Assembly (NCBI RefSeq): GCF_040869045.1
Contig: NC_090319.1
Span: 361,849,739 to 361,913,738, forward strand
Direction of reading: 5' to 3'
DNA length: 64,000 bases
Source: Eurosta solidaginis
Lineage: Eukaryota; Arthropoda; Insecta; Diptera; Tephritidae
Below, piece after piece: positions 44,155 through 54,739 of this stretch. The notes below the pieces were generated by a model. It had not been told where the DNA came from and searched no databases. It saw only the letters and a program-made list of their open reading frames with translations. The position numbers and the translations under genes were made by a program. Position 1 is the first letter of the stretch. Each line of letters opens with the position of its first letter.

Positions 44155-46042
44155 CAGTGGCGTAGCTACCTAGGGTAGCACCCGGTGCGGAAGTTGGTGG
44201 TGTCACCCCACCGAAAGTAAAAAGCAATAAATTGTATATGATAAAGGTCATGGATCATTTATTATTTATAATATTAAAGAAATAACAAAACACAATAATA
44301 ACTAAGACAGAAAAGGAATTGTTATACAATTGCTTTGAGAGCTGCAAACTCAATTTTTTCATCGAAATGTATATTTTGTACAGCCTCGTGTTCTATGTCT
44401 AATATACCAAGATTGCTAAGCCGCGATTGGGTCATTGTCGCCCGCAAATAGTTTTTTATTAACTCTAATTTACTGAAACGTCTCTCGCATGAAGCTATGG
44501 ACACGCAACCCGTCATGAACAATTCATAAGATTAGGAAAAGATTCTGTAAAATCCCATTCTTATTCTTGATAGAACATTAATGAATTCATTCTGTATATC
44601 TGGTAAAAATACGATACTTTTGAAGCTTTATCTTCCTCCTGTTTCATCATGTGTTCTTTGAACACTTCATCATACTTTGACAATAGTTTTACTTAATCCA
44701 AAAATTGCCTTTATTTTTGAAGTCTTGTCCTTCATCATGCACACGGAACGCCAAGTTTTGTTTAGGCTGAAATAAAGCTATATCCAGTAATCTAGTCAAA
44801 AGATGCTTCCACTTCTGTTTTTCTATATCCATCAATTGCAAAGCTGCATCATCTATTGTTTTGTTAAATTTTAGTCTCATTTCTAAAGTTTTCCTTTTCT
44901 CAAGATTTTCTAGATGTTCATTTGAACTTTCGGGGTCAGCTAATTTCGGATTTAATTTCCACCACTTTTAAACTCCAGTCGTAATGTTCATTGGTATTAT
45001 TGGCCACAGCAAAAAAACGACTGCAGAATCAAATAGTTATTAGAGCTGATGGAATAAACCATACATGACCGTAGGAGTTTTTCACCAATAGGCATAATTT
45101 TATAAAATCAATCTTTTGAAAGATGACGAGCGTCACCTTTTATTTTGGTTCCGTGTCTAGAAACAGTAGCAAATGATCCGTCTTTGTTTTGGAAATATGC
45201 ATTCCCATTTTTTATTATTTCAATGCGCACAATGTATTTCATTCTGACACATCACTTAATTGAGGAAATGGTTCATTGGCAGCAATAATAGCACTGCTAC
45301 TATTATTTTCAGCATCTTCTTCGTTTGTGTTAATTAATTATATACTGTCAATATTTCTTCCTGAAGATGAGCTGATATTATCTAAATAATATCTTCATCT
45401 CTTGCATTTGTATCAAGGTGAAAATAAATTTTTTTGATGAACTTGGGCTGCCGTCAGTTTTTGTAACATCTTTAAAAGTAGATCTAGACATACTCTGAGC
45501 TACACCCAATCTAGCCTGTTTTGCAGAAATCCACTTTTTATTTTGGATATATGCACTCCCCGGGGCATTTTTCAATTGCTGTTTGTTTCTTACACTAAAA
45601 TAAAAAGCCAGTTGTTATGGTCTATAATGTGAGAGTATTTTCTCATAAATAAGTTAAGCAATATAAAATTCAATTATAAAATTATCTTACCTGTAAAATA
45701 TTCGATATGAATCAATCAATCTTTTAAATCTTCACACAAAAAATATATATTTTTGTCATTTTACTATCTATCACTACAACAATTCACGCCATGAAAACAC
45801 AACAAACTTCACGAAACAAATGAGAAATTTTGCAACTGAGACGCTAAAGATCGCGAGTATGGGACGGGGAATCCCCCATGACACACAGTGGAATTTTGCA
45901 CGATGAGCGTCAGACTCTTTTGCGGGAATCGCCGAATTATACATAGAGCTAAGCTAGTGCTAGTGGTGGAATCCTAGGAAAATAATTTTTTGTTTGTTGA
46001 TACCTGATGCGGACCGCCGCCCCTCCATTTGCTACGCCACTG
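44155..46042 (-). mobile_element. hAT element, internally deleted, complete ends
   Basis: 1888-bp minus-strand hAT. The ends CAGTGGCGTAGCTACC (44155) and GCTACGCCACTG (to 46042) are inverted. Target duplication is CGACTGAG / AGACTGAG (44147-44154 and 46043-46050), 8 bp with one mismatch, as expected for hAT. The transposase remnants it carries are listed separately. The insertion splits a Helitron helicase reading frame. Confidence 0.92.
44322..45575 (-). pseudogene. hAT transposase remnant, ZMYM1/DUF4371-like
   Basis: From N to C terminus on the minus strand: a start region with PGSAYIQNKKWISAKQAR (45575-45378), a TTF-type zinc-finger region with YFQNKDGSFATVSRHGTK and GEKLLRS (about 45200-45060), the beginning of DUF4371 with DIEKQKWKHLLTRLLDIALF and LAFRVHDEGQDFKNKGNFW (44880-44689), KYDEVFKEHM and EFINVLSRI, then directly the C-terminal hAT dimerisation motif SIASCERRFSKLELIKNYLR and RLSNLGILDIEHE (44522-44322). 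The middle of the catalytic RNase H-like domain is deleted and several frames are broken. Relatives cut and paste DNA; this one cannot, although its ends might still be mobilised by another source. Confidence 0.87.
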
Positions 46043-46140
46043 AGACTGAGCCAAAGCTAAATAGAGAGCAAAGAGTAATATACGATAAGGTCTGCTCCAA
46101 AGTGGAAGAAAATGATGGAAATATTTCTTTTATAGATGCG
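46043..46140 (+). pseudogene. Helitron Pif1-type helicase fragment, right part
   Basis: Continues the frame of 44014-44154 across the hAT: EPKLNREQRVIYDKVCSKVE then ENDGNISFIDA, which matches the N-terminal Pif1 helicase segment LNxEQRxVYDxI...GGxxFxDAPGGTGKT. It stops just before the Walker A loop would begin, where HINE-A copy 7 lies 30 bp downstream. In intact Helitrons this helicase unwinds DNA during rolling-circle transposition. Confidence 0.78.
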
Positions 46141-46171
46141 CTAAAGTTCGTGTATATATTTGGATATATAA

Positions 46172-47630
46172 TTTTTATACTCAGTTGAGCAGAGCTCACA
46201 GAGTATATTAACTTTGATTGGATAACGGTTGGTTGTACAGGTATAAAGGAATCGAGATAGATATAGACTTCCATATATCAAAATCATCAGTATCGAAAAA
46301 AAATTTGATTGAGCTATGTCCATGTAAATAGAAAATTAGTAAAATTTTGGACAATGGGCGTTGCACCGCCCACTTTTAAAAGAATGTAATTTCAAAGTTT
46401 TGCAAGCTGTAATTTGGCAGTCGTTGAAGATATCATGATGAAATATGGCAGGAACGTTACTCTTATCACTATATGTGTAATAAATAAAAATTAGCAAATT
46501 CGGAGTACGAACACGCCCACGTTTAAAAAAAAATTTTTTAAAAGTTAAATTAAAAAAAAAATTGAATATCTTTACAGTATATAAGTAAATTATGTCAATG
46601 TTCAACTTCAGCAATGATATGGTGCAACAAAACACAAAAATAAAAGAAAATTTCAAAATGGGCGTGGCTCCGCCCTTTTTCATTTAATTTGTCTAGGATA
46701 CTTTTAAAGCCATAAGTCGAACAAAAATTTACCAATGCTTCTGAAATTTGGTAGGGGTATAGACTCTATGACGGTAACTTTTTTCTGTGAAAATGGGCGA
46801 AATCGGTTTAACCCACGGCCAGTTTTTATACACCGTCTTTCGTCTGTCCTTAGGCTCGGCCATTAACACGATAACTTGAGCAAAAATCGATATATCTTTA
46901 CTAAACTTAGTTCACGTACTTATCTGAACTCGCTTTATCTTGGAATAAAAATGGCCGAAATCCGACTATGGCCACGCCCAATTTTTCGATATCGAAAATT
47001 ACGAAAAATGAAAAAAATTCCATAATTCTATACCAAATATGAAAAAAGGGATCAAACATGGTAATTGGATTGGTTTATTGACGCAAAATATAACTCTAGA
47101 AAAAACTTTGCAAAATGGGTGTAGCACGTACCATATTAAGTAGAAGAAAATGAAAAAGTTTTGCAGGGCGAAATCAAAAGCCCTTGGAATCTTGGCAGGA
47201 ATAGTGCTCCTGGTATTACATATATATATAAATTAGCGGTACCCGACAGATAATGTTCTGGGTCACCCTGGTCCACATTTTGGTCGATATCTCGAAAACG
47301 CATTCATATATAAACTTAAGGGCCACTCCCTTTTAAAACCCTCCTTAATACCTTTAATTTGATACCCATATCGTACAAACACATTCTTGAGTCACCCCTG
47401 GTCCACCTTTATGGCGATATCTCGAAAAGGCGTCCACCTATAGAACTAAGGCCCACTTCCTTTTAAAATACTCTTTAATACCTTCCATTTGATACACATG
47501 TCATACAAACGCATTCCAGGGTTACCCTAGGTTCACTTTCCAACATGGTGATTTCCCCTTTTTTGTCTCCAAAAGCTCTCAGCTGAGTATGTAATGTTCG
47601 GATACACCCGAACTTAGCCTTCCTTAATTG
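46172..47630 (+). mobile_element. HINE-A copy 7, internally deleted
   Basis: Plus-strand copy from TTTTTATACTCAGTTGAGC to CCTTAATTG at 47630. About 250 bp are missing at 46322: the GTCC tract is reduced to GTCCATG and joined to TAGAAAATTAGTAAAATTTT. The monomer array (47255-47570) has two to three units. The subterminal repeat is CTCAGCTGAGT, and the hairpin has one change (GTTCGGATACACCCGAAC). Five bases separate it from the SINE at 47636. Confidence 0.88.
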
Positions 47631-47635
47631 TTATC

Positions 47636-48005
47636 GGCGGCCACCGTGGTGTAATGGTAGCGTGCCCCGCCTATCACACCGTATGCCCTGGGTTCAACTC
47701 CCGGGCAAAGCAACATCAAAATTTTAGAAATAAGATTTTTCAATTAGAAGAAAATTTTTCTAAGCGGGGTCGCCCCTCGGCAGTGTCTGGCAAGCGCTCC
47801 GATTGTATTTCTGCCATGAAAAGCTCTCAGTGAAAACTCATCTGCCTTGCAGATGCCGTTCGGAGTCGGCATAAAACATGTAGGTCCCGTCCGGCCAATT
47901 TGTAGGGAAAAATCAAGAGGAGCACGACGCAAATTGGAAGAGAAGCTCGGCCTTAGATCTCTTCGGAGGTTATCGCGCCTTACATTTATTTTTTTATTTT
48001 TTAAT
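47636..48005 (+). mobile_element. tRNA-derived SINE, family S, copy 2
   Basis: The best preserved copy: GGCGGCCACCGTGGTGTAAT GGTAGCGTG head, GGGTTCAACTCCCGGGC B-box region, then the family body and TTACATTTATTTTTTTATTT end. An overlapping plus-strand frame at 47847-48104 is the SINE body, not a gene. A run of 18-19 A follows at 48040. Confidence 0.9.
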
Positions 48006-49335
48006 TGTTATTCTAGAAGTCAAATTCCACTCAGCACAAAAAAAAAAAAAAAAAAATTAGGGACTATATGTAAATATGGTAATATCTTTGCTGCAATTAC
48101 ATGATTAGAAAATGACGTCAATAACCCGCCATCGGGACGATTACAAGCGGTGCAACTATAAATCTTAAAAGTTATTGCCACCCAATGCATTTTATTAAAA
48201 ACAAACTTTAAAATTTATTCAATGAAAATGCTAATTGGAATGAAAAATCAAAAACGGAAACACGAAAATTATATTTGAAATATGAGTTAAACATAAAAAA
48301 GTCACGCATCAGCACACTTGCCCACAGGTCAAATCCACACATATGTACATACGTAATATTTATGTGCATAAATCTGGATAAATGAATATGTGCAATCGTA
48401 TGGCAACAGAAAAAATACACATGCGATTAATTTTTTTTTTAACTTTCAATCGCTCCAGCAGCCTTGAAGTTGCGTGTTGCCGACCAACGATCAGACCGAA
48501 CGAACCGTCAGCCTACCAGCTAGCTAGTAGCCAAGAGTCGGCATGGCGTGCCAGTATTAAGTTATCCCTTAAATTTATTAATTTGCATTCAGCAATGGCA
48601 ATAATTTAGTGAAGGAGGCGATGGAGTTGGTTCGTGGTTAAAGCAGACTTTGGCTGTACCGAGCAAGAGATTGTGTCACGTAGGCAAGCATGCCGTTGCA
48701 TATAACCTTGCGAAAATATAGCAATCTAATGTATGCTCATGCATATTTATATCTACATGGATATATGAATATGTAGATATGTTAAAGCTTTAATCTACAC
48801 CTATTCGTATATAACTAAATATATGTGAATGCATATGTATGAACATAAATATATTTCTACATTTGCCCTTGACCGAGGAGCGAGCGACTTCAGTTTGGTT
48901 TGAATTTCAACAATTTTTTTTTTCGTTTTCTCCAGCAGCATTGGCTTACAAAACAGATGGCTCAGTTACGTCAAGATAAGGTTTATAGATAGCTTACTGC
49001 TAGCTCACTTGCTGATATGAGCAGCAAATGCGAGCTGAATGAAATATTTCGAATATTCACAGATTCCCATCACATTAAATAGAGCTATCTAAAGTAAGCG
49101 AATATTTAAATATTTTAAGCACGATTTGTCTGACATGATATTGTGTTCGTTGCTTTTAAAAAGCATGCAAAGCAAATAAGTATGGAAATCTAAGCATGAG
49201 TCGTATCGACGTGGCAGTCCCTAGCGTGATACCCGGAAAACGAATGTGATAAAAACTTAATAATCTTAAAAAGAAGCTACCGGTGTGTGTAATTGCAATC
49301 TTAATACGATTTTTTGGAATTTATTTGTAGAGGGT
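48006..49335. other. Stretch without recognised repeats or genes
   Basis: Contains a locally GC-richer patch at 48450-48560 and dense ATATGTATG words at 48720-48860, typical of fly non-coding DNA. If a host gene overlaps this window, this is among the stretches least occupied by transposons. Confidence 0.4.
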
Positions 49336-49339
49336 CTGC

Positions 49340-50026
49340 TAACCGTGTTAAACTGTACAGCAACATACTCTGATTCTGTCTAGGGATCTTGCAGTAACGT
49401 GGCGTTGATATCTGCACCATAAGCTTTTGATAAGTCTACTGCTACGAGTACTTTTCCGTGTTGGGGTTTTTGATTAAATCCGCAATTTATGCGTGTGTTG
49501 ATGGCGTTTAGCGCAGTGGCAGTGTTATGTAGTTTTCGAGAGTTGCGGTGGAATGGGCGAGCAGAATGACGTCGAGTGTCTTGGCTACTGGCGATAGAAG
49601 AGATATCGGACGATATAATTCTACTAAGTGAGCCCGTTTCGCATGCTTTAGTAGTGTTACCACTCTCGCCATTTTCCGTTTTTCGAAGACGGAAAAAGAC
49701 AGATTGAAGACATGTGTTAGATATTTGGATACCCCACTGCCAAGGTTTTTAAGCATCGGCAAGACTATACCGTCTGCTATTGATTGTTTAGCATGTTCGG
49801 TGGCTTTCTCGACGTCTTTGGCGGTGATGGTAATAAATGACGCGCTGTCTTTATGATTGTGTGTGCATCTGTTGGCCCGCCGTTTATATTTTTCAATCGT
49901 GGAATGCATTACATATTGACAGCAAAAAGGACTTACGCATTTCTTCGCATCCGATAGCACTTTATTGCCAAATGCGATGGATATTTTGTCGAAGTGCTTA
50001 GTCGGGTTTGATAGGGAGTTGAACAT
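49340..50026 (-). pseudogene. Jockey/CR1-like LINE (L3), endonuclease-RT linker and N-terminal RT
   Basis: A 172-codon minus-strand frame (50026-49508) runs from the linker (FDKISIAFGNKVLSDAKKC, TIEKYKRRANRC) through VEKATEHAKQSIADGIVLPM LKNLG to the first RT motif LVELYRPISLLSPVAKTLDV. After a frame break, NTATALNAINTRINCGFNQK and VLVAVDLSKAYGADINATLL (49510-49360) supply RT motif A with its catalytic aspartate, but the second part reads AYGADI where AFDTVN is usual. The expected PLADHQHGFRxxHST block is missing at the break. Diverged copy of the same LINE as 12560-13400. Confidence 0.82.
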
Positions 50027-50117
50027 AGCTTACCTACACCGGCAGATAAGTTACGTTAAGTATAAGTTGCGTTTGTTTGTTCACAAGCTTTCTGTTGCGT
50101 TAGTTTATGTTAAAGCG
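50027..50117. other. Junction between two LINE fragments
   Basis: Unassigned ~90 bp between the minus-strand L3 fragment and the plus-strand L2 tail. Confidence 0.4.
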
Positions 50118-50182
50118 CCTGGTGCGCCTTGTTGGACGGCCATAGCTTTATAAACGATTAAGCGCTAATTAAGTAAGTAAAC
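50118..50182 (+). mobile_element. LINE L2, 3'-terminal fragment
   Basis: GCGCCTTGTTGGACGGCCAT, TTATAAACGATTAAGCGCTA and ATTAAGTAAGTAAA align with the end of the L2 element at 53373-53955 (GCGCCTTGATGGACGGCCAT, AGCGCCAATTAAGTAAGTAAG). It is severely 5'-truncated, as is common for LINE insertions. Confidence 0.75.
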
Positions 50183-50516
50183 ACTCAGATAGCTTTATAT
50201 TTAATTGAGAGGCTACTTAAAGTATGCTCCGCGACCAATAAACCTTGCGAAATCTATATCACTTTATTCTTCACGGCTTTTGCTTTTAATGTTCGAGTTA
50301 ATGGAAAGTCGCCCCTCTATACTCTATTTAACTTTCATCTATAAAGCAAGATTTCAACGACTCCTCCGGAAATTCCATCCTTTCCACTGTGGTAACTTCA
50401 GAACCAACTATGCAAACATTATAGGCCCGTGCGCTGACAGATTTATTTTTAGGAAAATGGAAAATCGTGCGACATTTGCGTTATCTGACATGTAAAAGTC
50501 AGCAAATTTTAACTTT
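50183..50516. other. Stretch without recognised features
   Basis: An open frame of 96 codons (50205-50495) has no domain I recognise. Confidence 0.4.
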
Positions 50517-50875
50517 TGCTACATGTGGTGTGATGGTAGAGTGCTCCGCCTATCACACCGTATGCCCTGGGTTCAACTCCCGGGCAAGCAAGATTAAAAT
50601 TTTAGAAACAAGGTTTTTCAATTAGAAGAAAATTTTTCTAAGCGGGGTCGCCCCTCGGCAGTGACCTGCAAGCGCTCCGGGTGTATTTCTGCCATGAAAA
50701 GCTCTCAGTGAAAACTCATCTGCCTTGCAGATGCCGTTCGGAGTCGGCATAAAACATGTAGGTCCCGTCCGGCCAATTTGTAGGGAAAATCAAGAGGAGC
50801 ACGACGCAAATTGGAAGAGAAGCTCGGCCTTGGATCTCTTCGGAGGTTATCGCGCCTTACATTTTTTTTTTTATG
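50517..50875 (+). mobile_element. tRNA-derived SINE, family S, copy 3
   Basis: Head ACATGTGGTGTGATGGTAGA GTG is missing the first few bases of the family (GGCGGCC); B box GGGTTCAACTCCCGGGC is intact. The body is nearly identical to copy 2 and the end is TTACATT followed by T11. Confidence 0.89.
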
Positions 50876-50984
50876 GGTGCTTTGAGATTTTGCAAGTGTA
50901 ATAACACTGTATCACAAAGGCTCGCCGGATACTGTTCAGTTCATAATTGCAGTTTACAACCCGTCATTTACTTAAAAATATAAT

Positions 50985-52384
50985 ATGAATAAATGGGCGC
51001 CAGAGTTTGAGTGTACAAATAATCCTGATATGTTCTGTTTCATCTGCGGTCAATTTATCGTTAAAAGGATGCGACATGTGTTTTCAAATCCTTTGAAAGT
51101 TACATACTATATGTATTTTGGAATTGAAACAAACAATAAAACAATGAAAAACAATGAAAAACAATGGGCACCGAATTTTTTTGGAAAGCGGAACGAAAAG
51201 GTGCGTTGTAAAATTAGGAATTTGCTCCCTTTTAATGCATAGCTGACTAATTTCTGAAACTATTTATTTAGGCGACATATGAAATTTATTACACCAATGA
51301 AGTGGAGGGAACTAACTTGTCATTCAACGGACTGTTATATTTGTACTAAAAAAGTACTTAGGGGTTGGAAAGTCAAGAAAAGTAACCTATGCGAGCGTAT
51401 CTACAGTGTCATAACCAGAACTAAATTCAACGGAAGCTACATTGCCAGAATCAAATTTAACTTTAGTTCCGGCTCCAGTTTCATTGTCAACTGCAGTATC
51501 TGATTACGCGGCATGACGTTGTACTGGATTTGAAACGAAAAACGAAAGAAACTCTTTGTCACAAGCACAACTTAATGATTGGATAAGTGATTTGGAATTG
51601 TCAAAGGAAAAGGCCGAACTACAAGCCTCTCTTATGCAACAATTTAAATTTGTTTCATCCGATGTTAACGTAGCATATTGCAGAATTCGAAACGACAAAT
51701 TTTCCAAGCACTATACGAAGGAGGACAGTGTTTGTTACTGCAAAGACATTGCTGGTATATTCAAACAATTTGGTGAACCATATGATTCAAAATAGTGGCG
51801 ATTGTTCATAGACAGCAATAAATTAAGTTTAAAGGCCTTATTATTGCATATTGGCAACCAAAAGCCATCTATCCCGATCGCGCATGCAGTAAATACGAAG
51901 GAAACATATGAGATAATGCAAAAATTGCTCAAACTAATCAAATACAAAGAACATGATTGGAAAATATGTGCAGATCTTAAAGTCGTTGGATTGCTATGTG
52001 GTCTACAAAGTGGATACACTTTGTTCTGAATTGAAAGAAAAATCCAGCCTAAGAAAATTATATACTAATGTGTCACTTACGTATTTATCTAATATACTAT
52101 TTTATTTTCTTTCAGGAGTAAACAAATTTAAACAAATTAAAAAATTTGTTTTCTACACTCCCATTTAAAAATTTTCCGAAAAATCTTGGCGACGAAAGTG
52201 ACGAGCATGGCGAAAGGTTTCACCAGCAAATGAAAATGATTGAAAGTCGGTATCAAGCATTCTGGGATGTCGCTATGATGGGTGACTACTGTTGATTTTT
52301 CATAAGAGAAACCGATCCTAATCTAAACAAGCGTCAAAACAAGACACATAACCTTTTCAATTATAAAATAAGATCATACAGTTA
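50985..52384 (+). pseudogene. Remnant of an unnamed transposon-like protein family (FICG...WRLFIDS...GERFHQ)
   Basis: I recognise the conserved segments from memory as those of a repetitive arthropod/cnidarian protein family, but cannot give it a name. In order: a Cys-rich N terminus NPDMFCFICGQFIV and VTYYMYFGI with QWAPNFFGKR (50985-51190); MKWRELTCHSTDCYICTKKV (51296-51355); LSQAQLNDWISDLELSKEKA and DSVCYCKDIAGIFKQFGEPY (51556-51792); then, past a stop (TAG at 51793), WRLFIDSNKLSLKALLLHIG, PSIPIAHAVNTKETYEIMQK and WKICADLKVVGLLCGLQSGY (51796-52023); finally FPKNLGDESDEHGERFHQQM and ESRYQAFWDVAMMGDYC (52163-52290). Relatives have a further ~200 residues between the last two blocks, so an internal deletion is inferred at about 52030-52160. 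A possible GTGCGT...TTTAG intron lies at 51201-51273. The conserved D/N-rich blocks would suit a nuclease or transposase, but that is conjecture. Confidence 0.72.
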
Positions 52385-53184
52385 AGACCGAATCATATGT
52401 ACATATGCTGTTATTTGTAGGGTACTTAAATTTTACTATATGGATATATTTATTTGAATGCTTATAACTTTTGTATCAGTTCATCGATTTTGTTGAATGA
52501 AAACTTTTTGGTTTTTATAATAAACCTGAGCTTAGAAAGAATGCAAAAAAGTAAAAAGTTTTCGAGATCCTTACTCGCAAAGTACACACTTTTTTTTATA
52601 TATTTTTACAAAAAAAATTGAAAAAATCCGTAAAGATTGTTCGTTATCTTTGAATCTGCAGGGCCTAGGAAAAAGTGTTGTATGCACAGTAGTTTAGTAC
52701 CTTTTAAAACTTTCAAACCGTTTTGGAATTGCTCAATCCGTTCTTGAGATATATATGAATAAGTTGACCCAATTTTTTTTTTTTTAAGAAAAAACAGTTA
52801 TTATTCGTAAATTTCTCAAAAACGTTACCACAGAATTAAAAATAACCTTGGTTTTCGGAATCAGGGGGTGATTTTACCTAGAAACTTCACAATGGCGTCT
52901 CTGGTGAATTTTGGCTGTAAACCAGTGTAATTTTTCCCCCACTCATTTTTACTTTTTCTAAATTTTTATATAATTAGCAAACATAGGAATAGGAAACGAA
53001 ATATGTTGGTTGAAATATTATTTTTTTTCATAGTGAGAATATTTATAACAGTGCTTCAGGAAATTTTAAATGTGAATGGGCAAGACCAAATAAATTACAA
53101 CTACTAAGTTTGATGTTTAATTTATGTATACATGGGCAGTTAACAAGATGAATTGTACTCATGCACACGTTTAAGAAACACTGG
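52385..53184. other. AT-rich tail, possibly 3' part of the preceding element
   Basis: No coding frame. Words such as CCGTTCTTGAGATATATATG and AATTTCTCAAAAACGTTACC look like repetitive 3' flanking sequence; the right end of the element was not found. Confidence 0.35.
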
Positions 53185-53372
53185 AAGAGAATATCTTAAG
53201 CTATAACCGTGATAGCTTTTATATTGACAGCCAAGCAGAAATTATGAGAATAATCTCGAATAGCACATAATCTAATTGCCTGTTAGAGTGTACGCAGTCT
53301 ATGGACAGTACAGGCAGAAGCATACATCTATATTGGGTCCCAGGGCATATGGAAATAGATGGGAATGAAAAA
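53185..53372 (+). pseudogene. LINE L1 RNase H fragment, left of an insertion
   Basis: Matches the RNase H end of the LINE at 31130-31340: TGTTAGAGTGTACGCAGTCT, GAAGCATACATCTATATTGG and TCCCAGGGCATATGGAAATA (reading HLYWVPGHMEIDGNEK). It keeps the CCC of the GHxGxDGN motif that is shortened in the 30228 copy. It ends abruptly where LINE L2 starts; the 3' UTR resumes at 53956. Confidence 0.8.
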
Positions 53373-53955
53373 GTAGAAGAATCCAGCGAAGAATCAATCT
53401 TGCCAATAAATGCTACTTTGGACTAGGTAGGCAATTGAAAAGTAAAGTCCTCTCTCGGCGAACGAAAATCATACTCTACAAGTCACTTATCATACCCGTC
53501 CTGCTATATGGGGCAGAAGCATGGACCATGACAACAGCAGATGAAGCGGCTTTGGGAGTGTTCGAGAGAAAAGTTCTCCGAAAAATTTATGGACCTCTAC
53601 GTGTTGGCGATGGCGAGTACCGAAGAAGATTTAATGATGAGCTGTACGAACTATATGCAGACATCAACATAGTCCAGCGAATTAAAACGCAGCGGCTGCG
53701 CTGGCTAGGCCATGTTATGCGAATGAAAGATGATGCTCCGGCCAAGAAAGTGTTTCTATCGGAACCCGCCTATGGAAGCAGAGGTAGAGGGCGGCCCCCA
53801 CTCCGTTGAAAGGACCAGGTGGAAAACGATTTCAACTCCCTTGGTGTGATCAATTGGCGCCGGTTGGCGGAGCGGAGGAGCGACTGGCGCGCCTTGATGG
53901 ACGGCCATAACCGTTTAGACGTTTAAGCGCCAATTAAGTAAGTAAGTAAGTAAGT
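53373..53955 (+). pseudogene. LINE L2, C-terminal reverse transcriptase and 3' tail
   Basis: Starts within RRINLANKCYFGLGRQLK (frame from about 53384), continues KVLSRRTKIILYKSLIIPVL LYGAEAW, FERKVLRKIYGPLRVG, FNDELYELYADINIVQRIKT and LRWLGHVMRMKDDAPAKKVF, then KDQVENDF and NSLGVINWRRLAERRSDWRA LMDGHNRLDV ending at TAA 53924-53926. One in-frame TGA (53807-53809) replaces the tryptophan codon usual in RWKDQV. It ends in a (TAAG)n microsatellite (53934-53953), typical of LINEs with short tandem 3' tails. 5'-truncated. The clade is uncertain (RTE or R4-like). Confidence 0.85.
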
Positions 53956-54034
53956 CCTGGTTTTTGATAGGGTTTTTCAGTTTGGTCATTAAAACAAACT
54001 TCATGGACAAGCCAGTTCAACCTAACCTAACCTA
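53956..54034 (+). mobile_element. LINE L1 3' UTR, right of the insertion
   Basis: CTGGTTTTTGATAGGGTTTT, TCAGTTTGGTCATTAAAACA and CCAGTTCAACCTAACCTAAC match 31825-31938. About 40 bases present in the other copy (CTGGTAACACTACGG...) are deleted after AAACTTC. The CCTAACCTAACCTAA end is the element's own tail. Confidence 0.8.
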
Positions 54035-54739
54035 ACACTTTTAAGATTTGAGTAGTTTCCATGGTTTTCAATATTAAGTTTTGATAATGTGTAGCACGTA
54101 TGACGAACTGAAGACCTTATATATTGCCAAATAGTTTATTGGTTTTGTTAAATGATTACGAGCTCGCTAAGCATTTCGACTTTCTTTACATTCAACTTTC
54201 ACCTTTCTCAGATGCTTTGGTTTGGTGTTTTTTTAATTTTGAAACGATCTAATACAGTATCAACCATGCCTCTAAATGTTTCAAATTTTTGATTTTTAAT
54301 TTAATAGATACAGTTAGAATAAAACAAAAAAACGTTTGCATCGTACGAAGATTCAAAGATTATTTCTATCCTTAAATTAAGTTATCCATTGGCCAATTGG
54401 ACTACGTGGAAGAAAAAGAAGAAGAAGATACTACGAAACTATTGAAAGCTGATATAGACGTAGTACGTCCCATGATTGTAGTCATTTGCTTTTTGGCATC
54501 GTAACGATGTTTAAGTCAATGCTTGCCAAACAGTGTGCGAAAACAAAAACTATAGTTTTTTAGTTGATTTTTATCGCCGCTTGCGAAATTGCAGTTGCCA
54601 AGTATTTAAATATTTAACAAAACTTTTATGTGGTAATATCATTTTGGCTGGTTACTTGCTTGCATTTAGTGGTACATACATACAGGTAAACATACGTACA
54701 AACACAAAGGGCTTTTGGCTTTTTCAAATGTAATACAAT
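54035..54739. other. Stretch without recognised features
   Basis: AT-rich, no supported gene. Confidence 0.4.

Noticed and set aside
45994..46188. A single 64-codon gene starting at 45994
   Set aside because: Its first part is the hAT end and its last part runs into HINE-A; only the middle is meaningful, as a Pif1-helicase fragment.
47636..47710. tRNA gene
   Set aside because: A and B boxes are present, but the sequence recurs in several copies fused to the same non-tRNA body with no pairing acceptor stem. It is a SINE head. The same applies to 29925-30010, 33220-33289, 35075-35150, 35515-35590 and 50519-50590.
54018..54036. CCTAACCTAACCTAA as an interstitial insect telomere repeat
   Set aside because: It is the 3' tail of LINE L1, the same UTR as at 31920-31940; only three units, and flies lack TTAGG telomeres.
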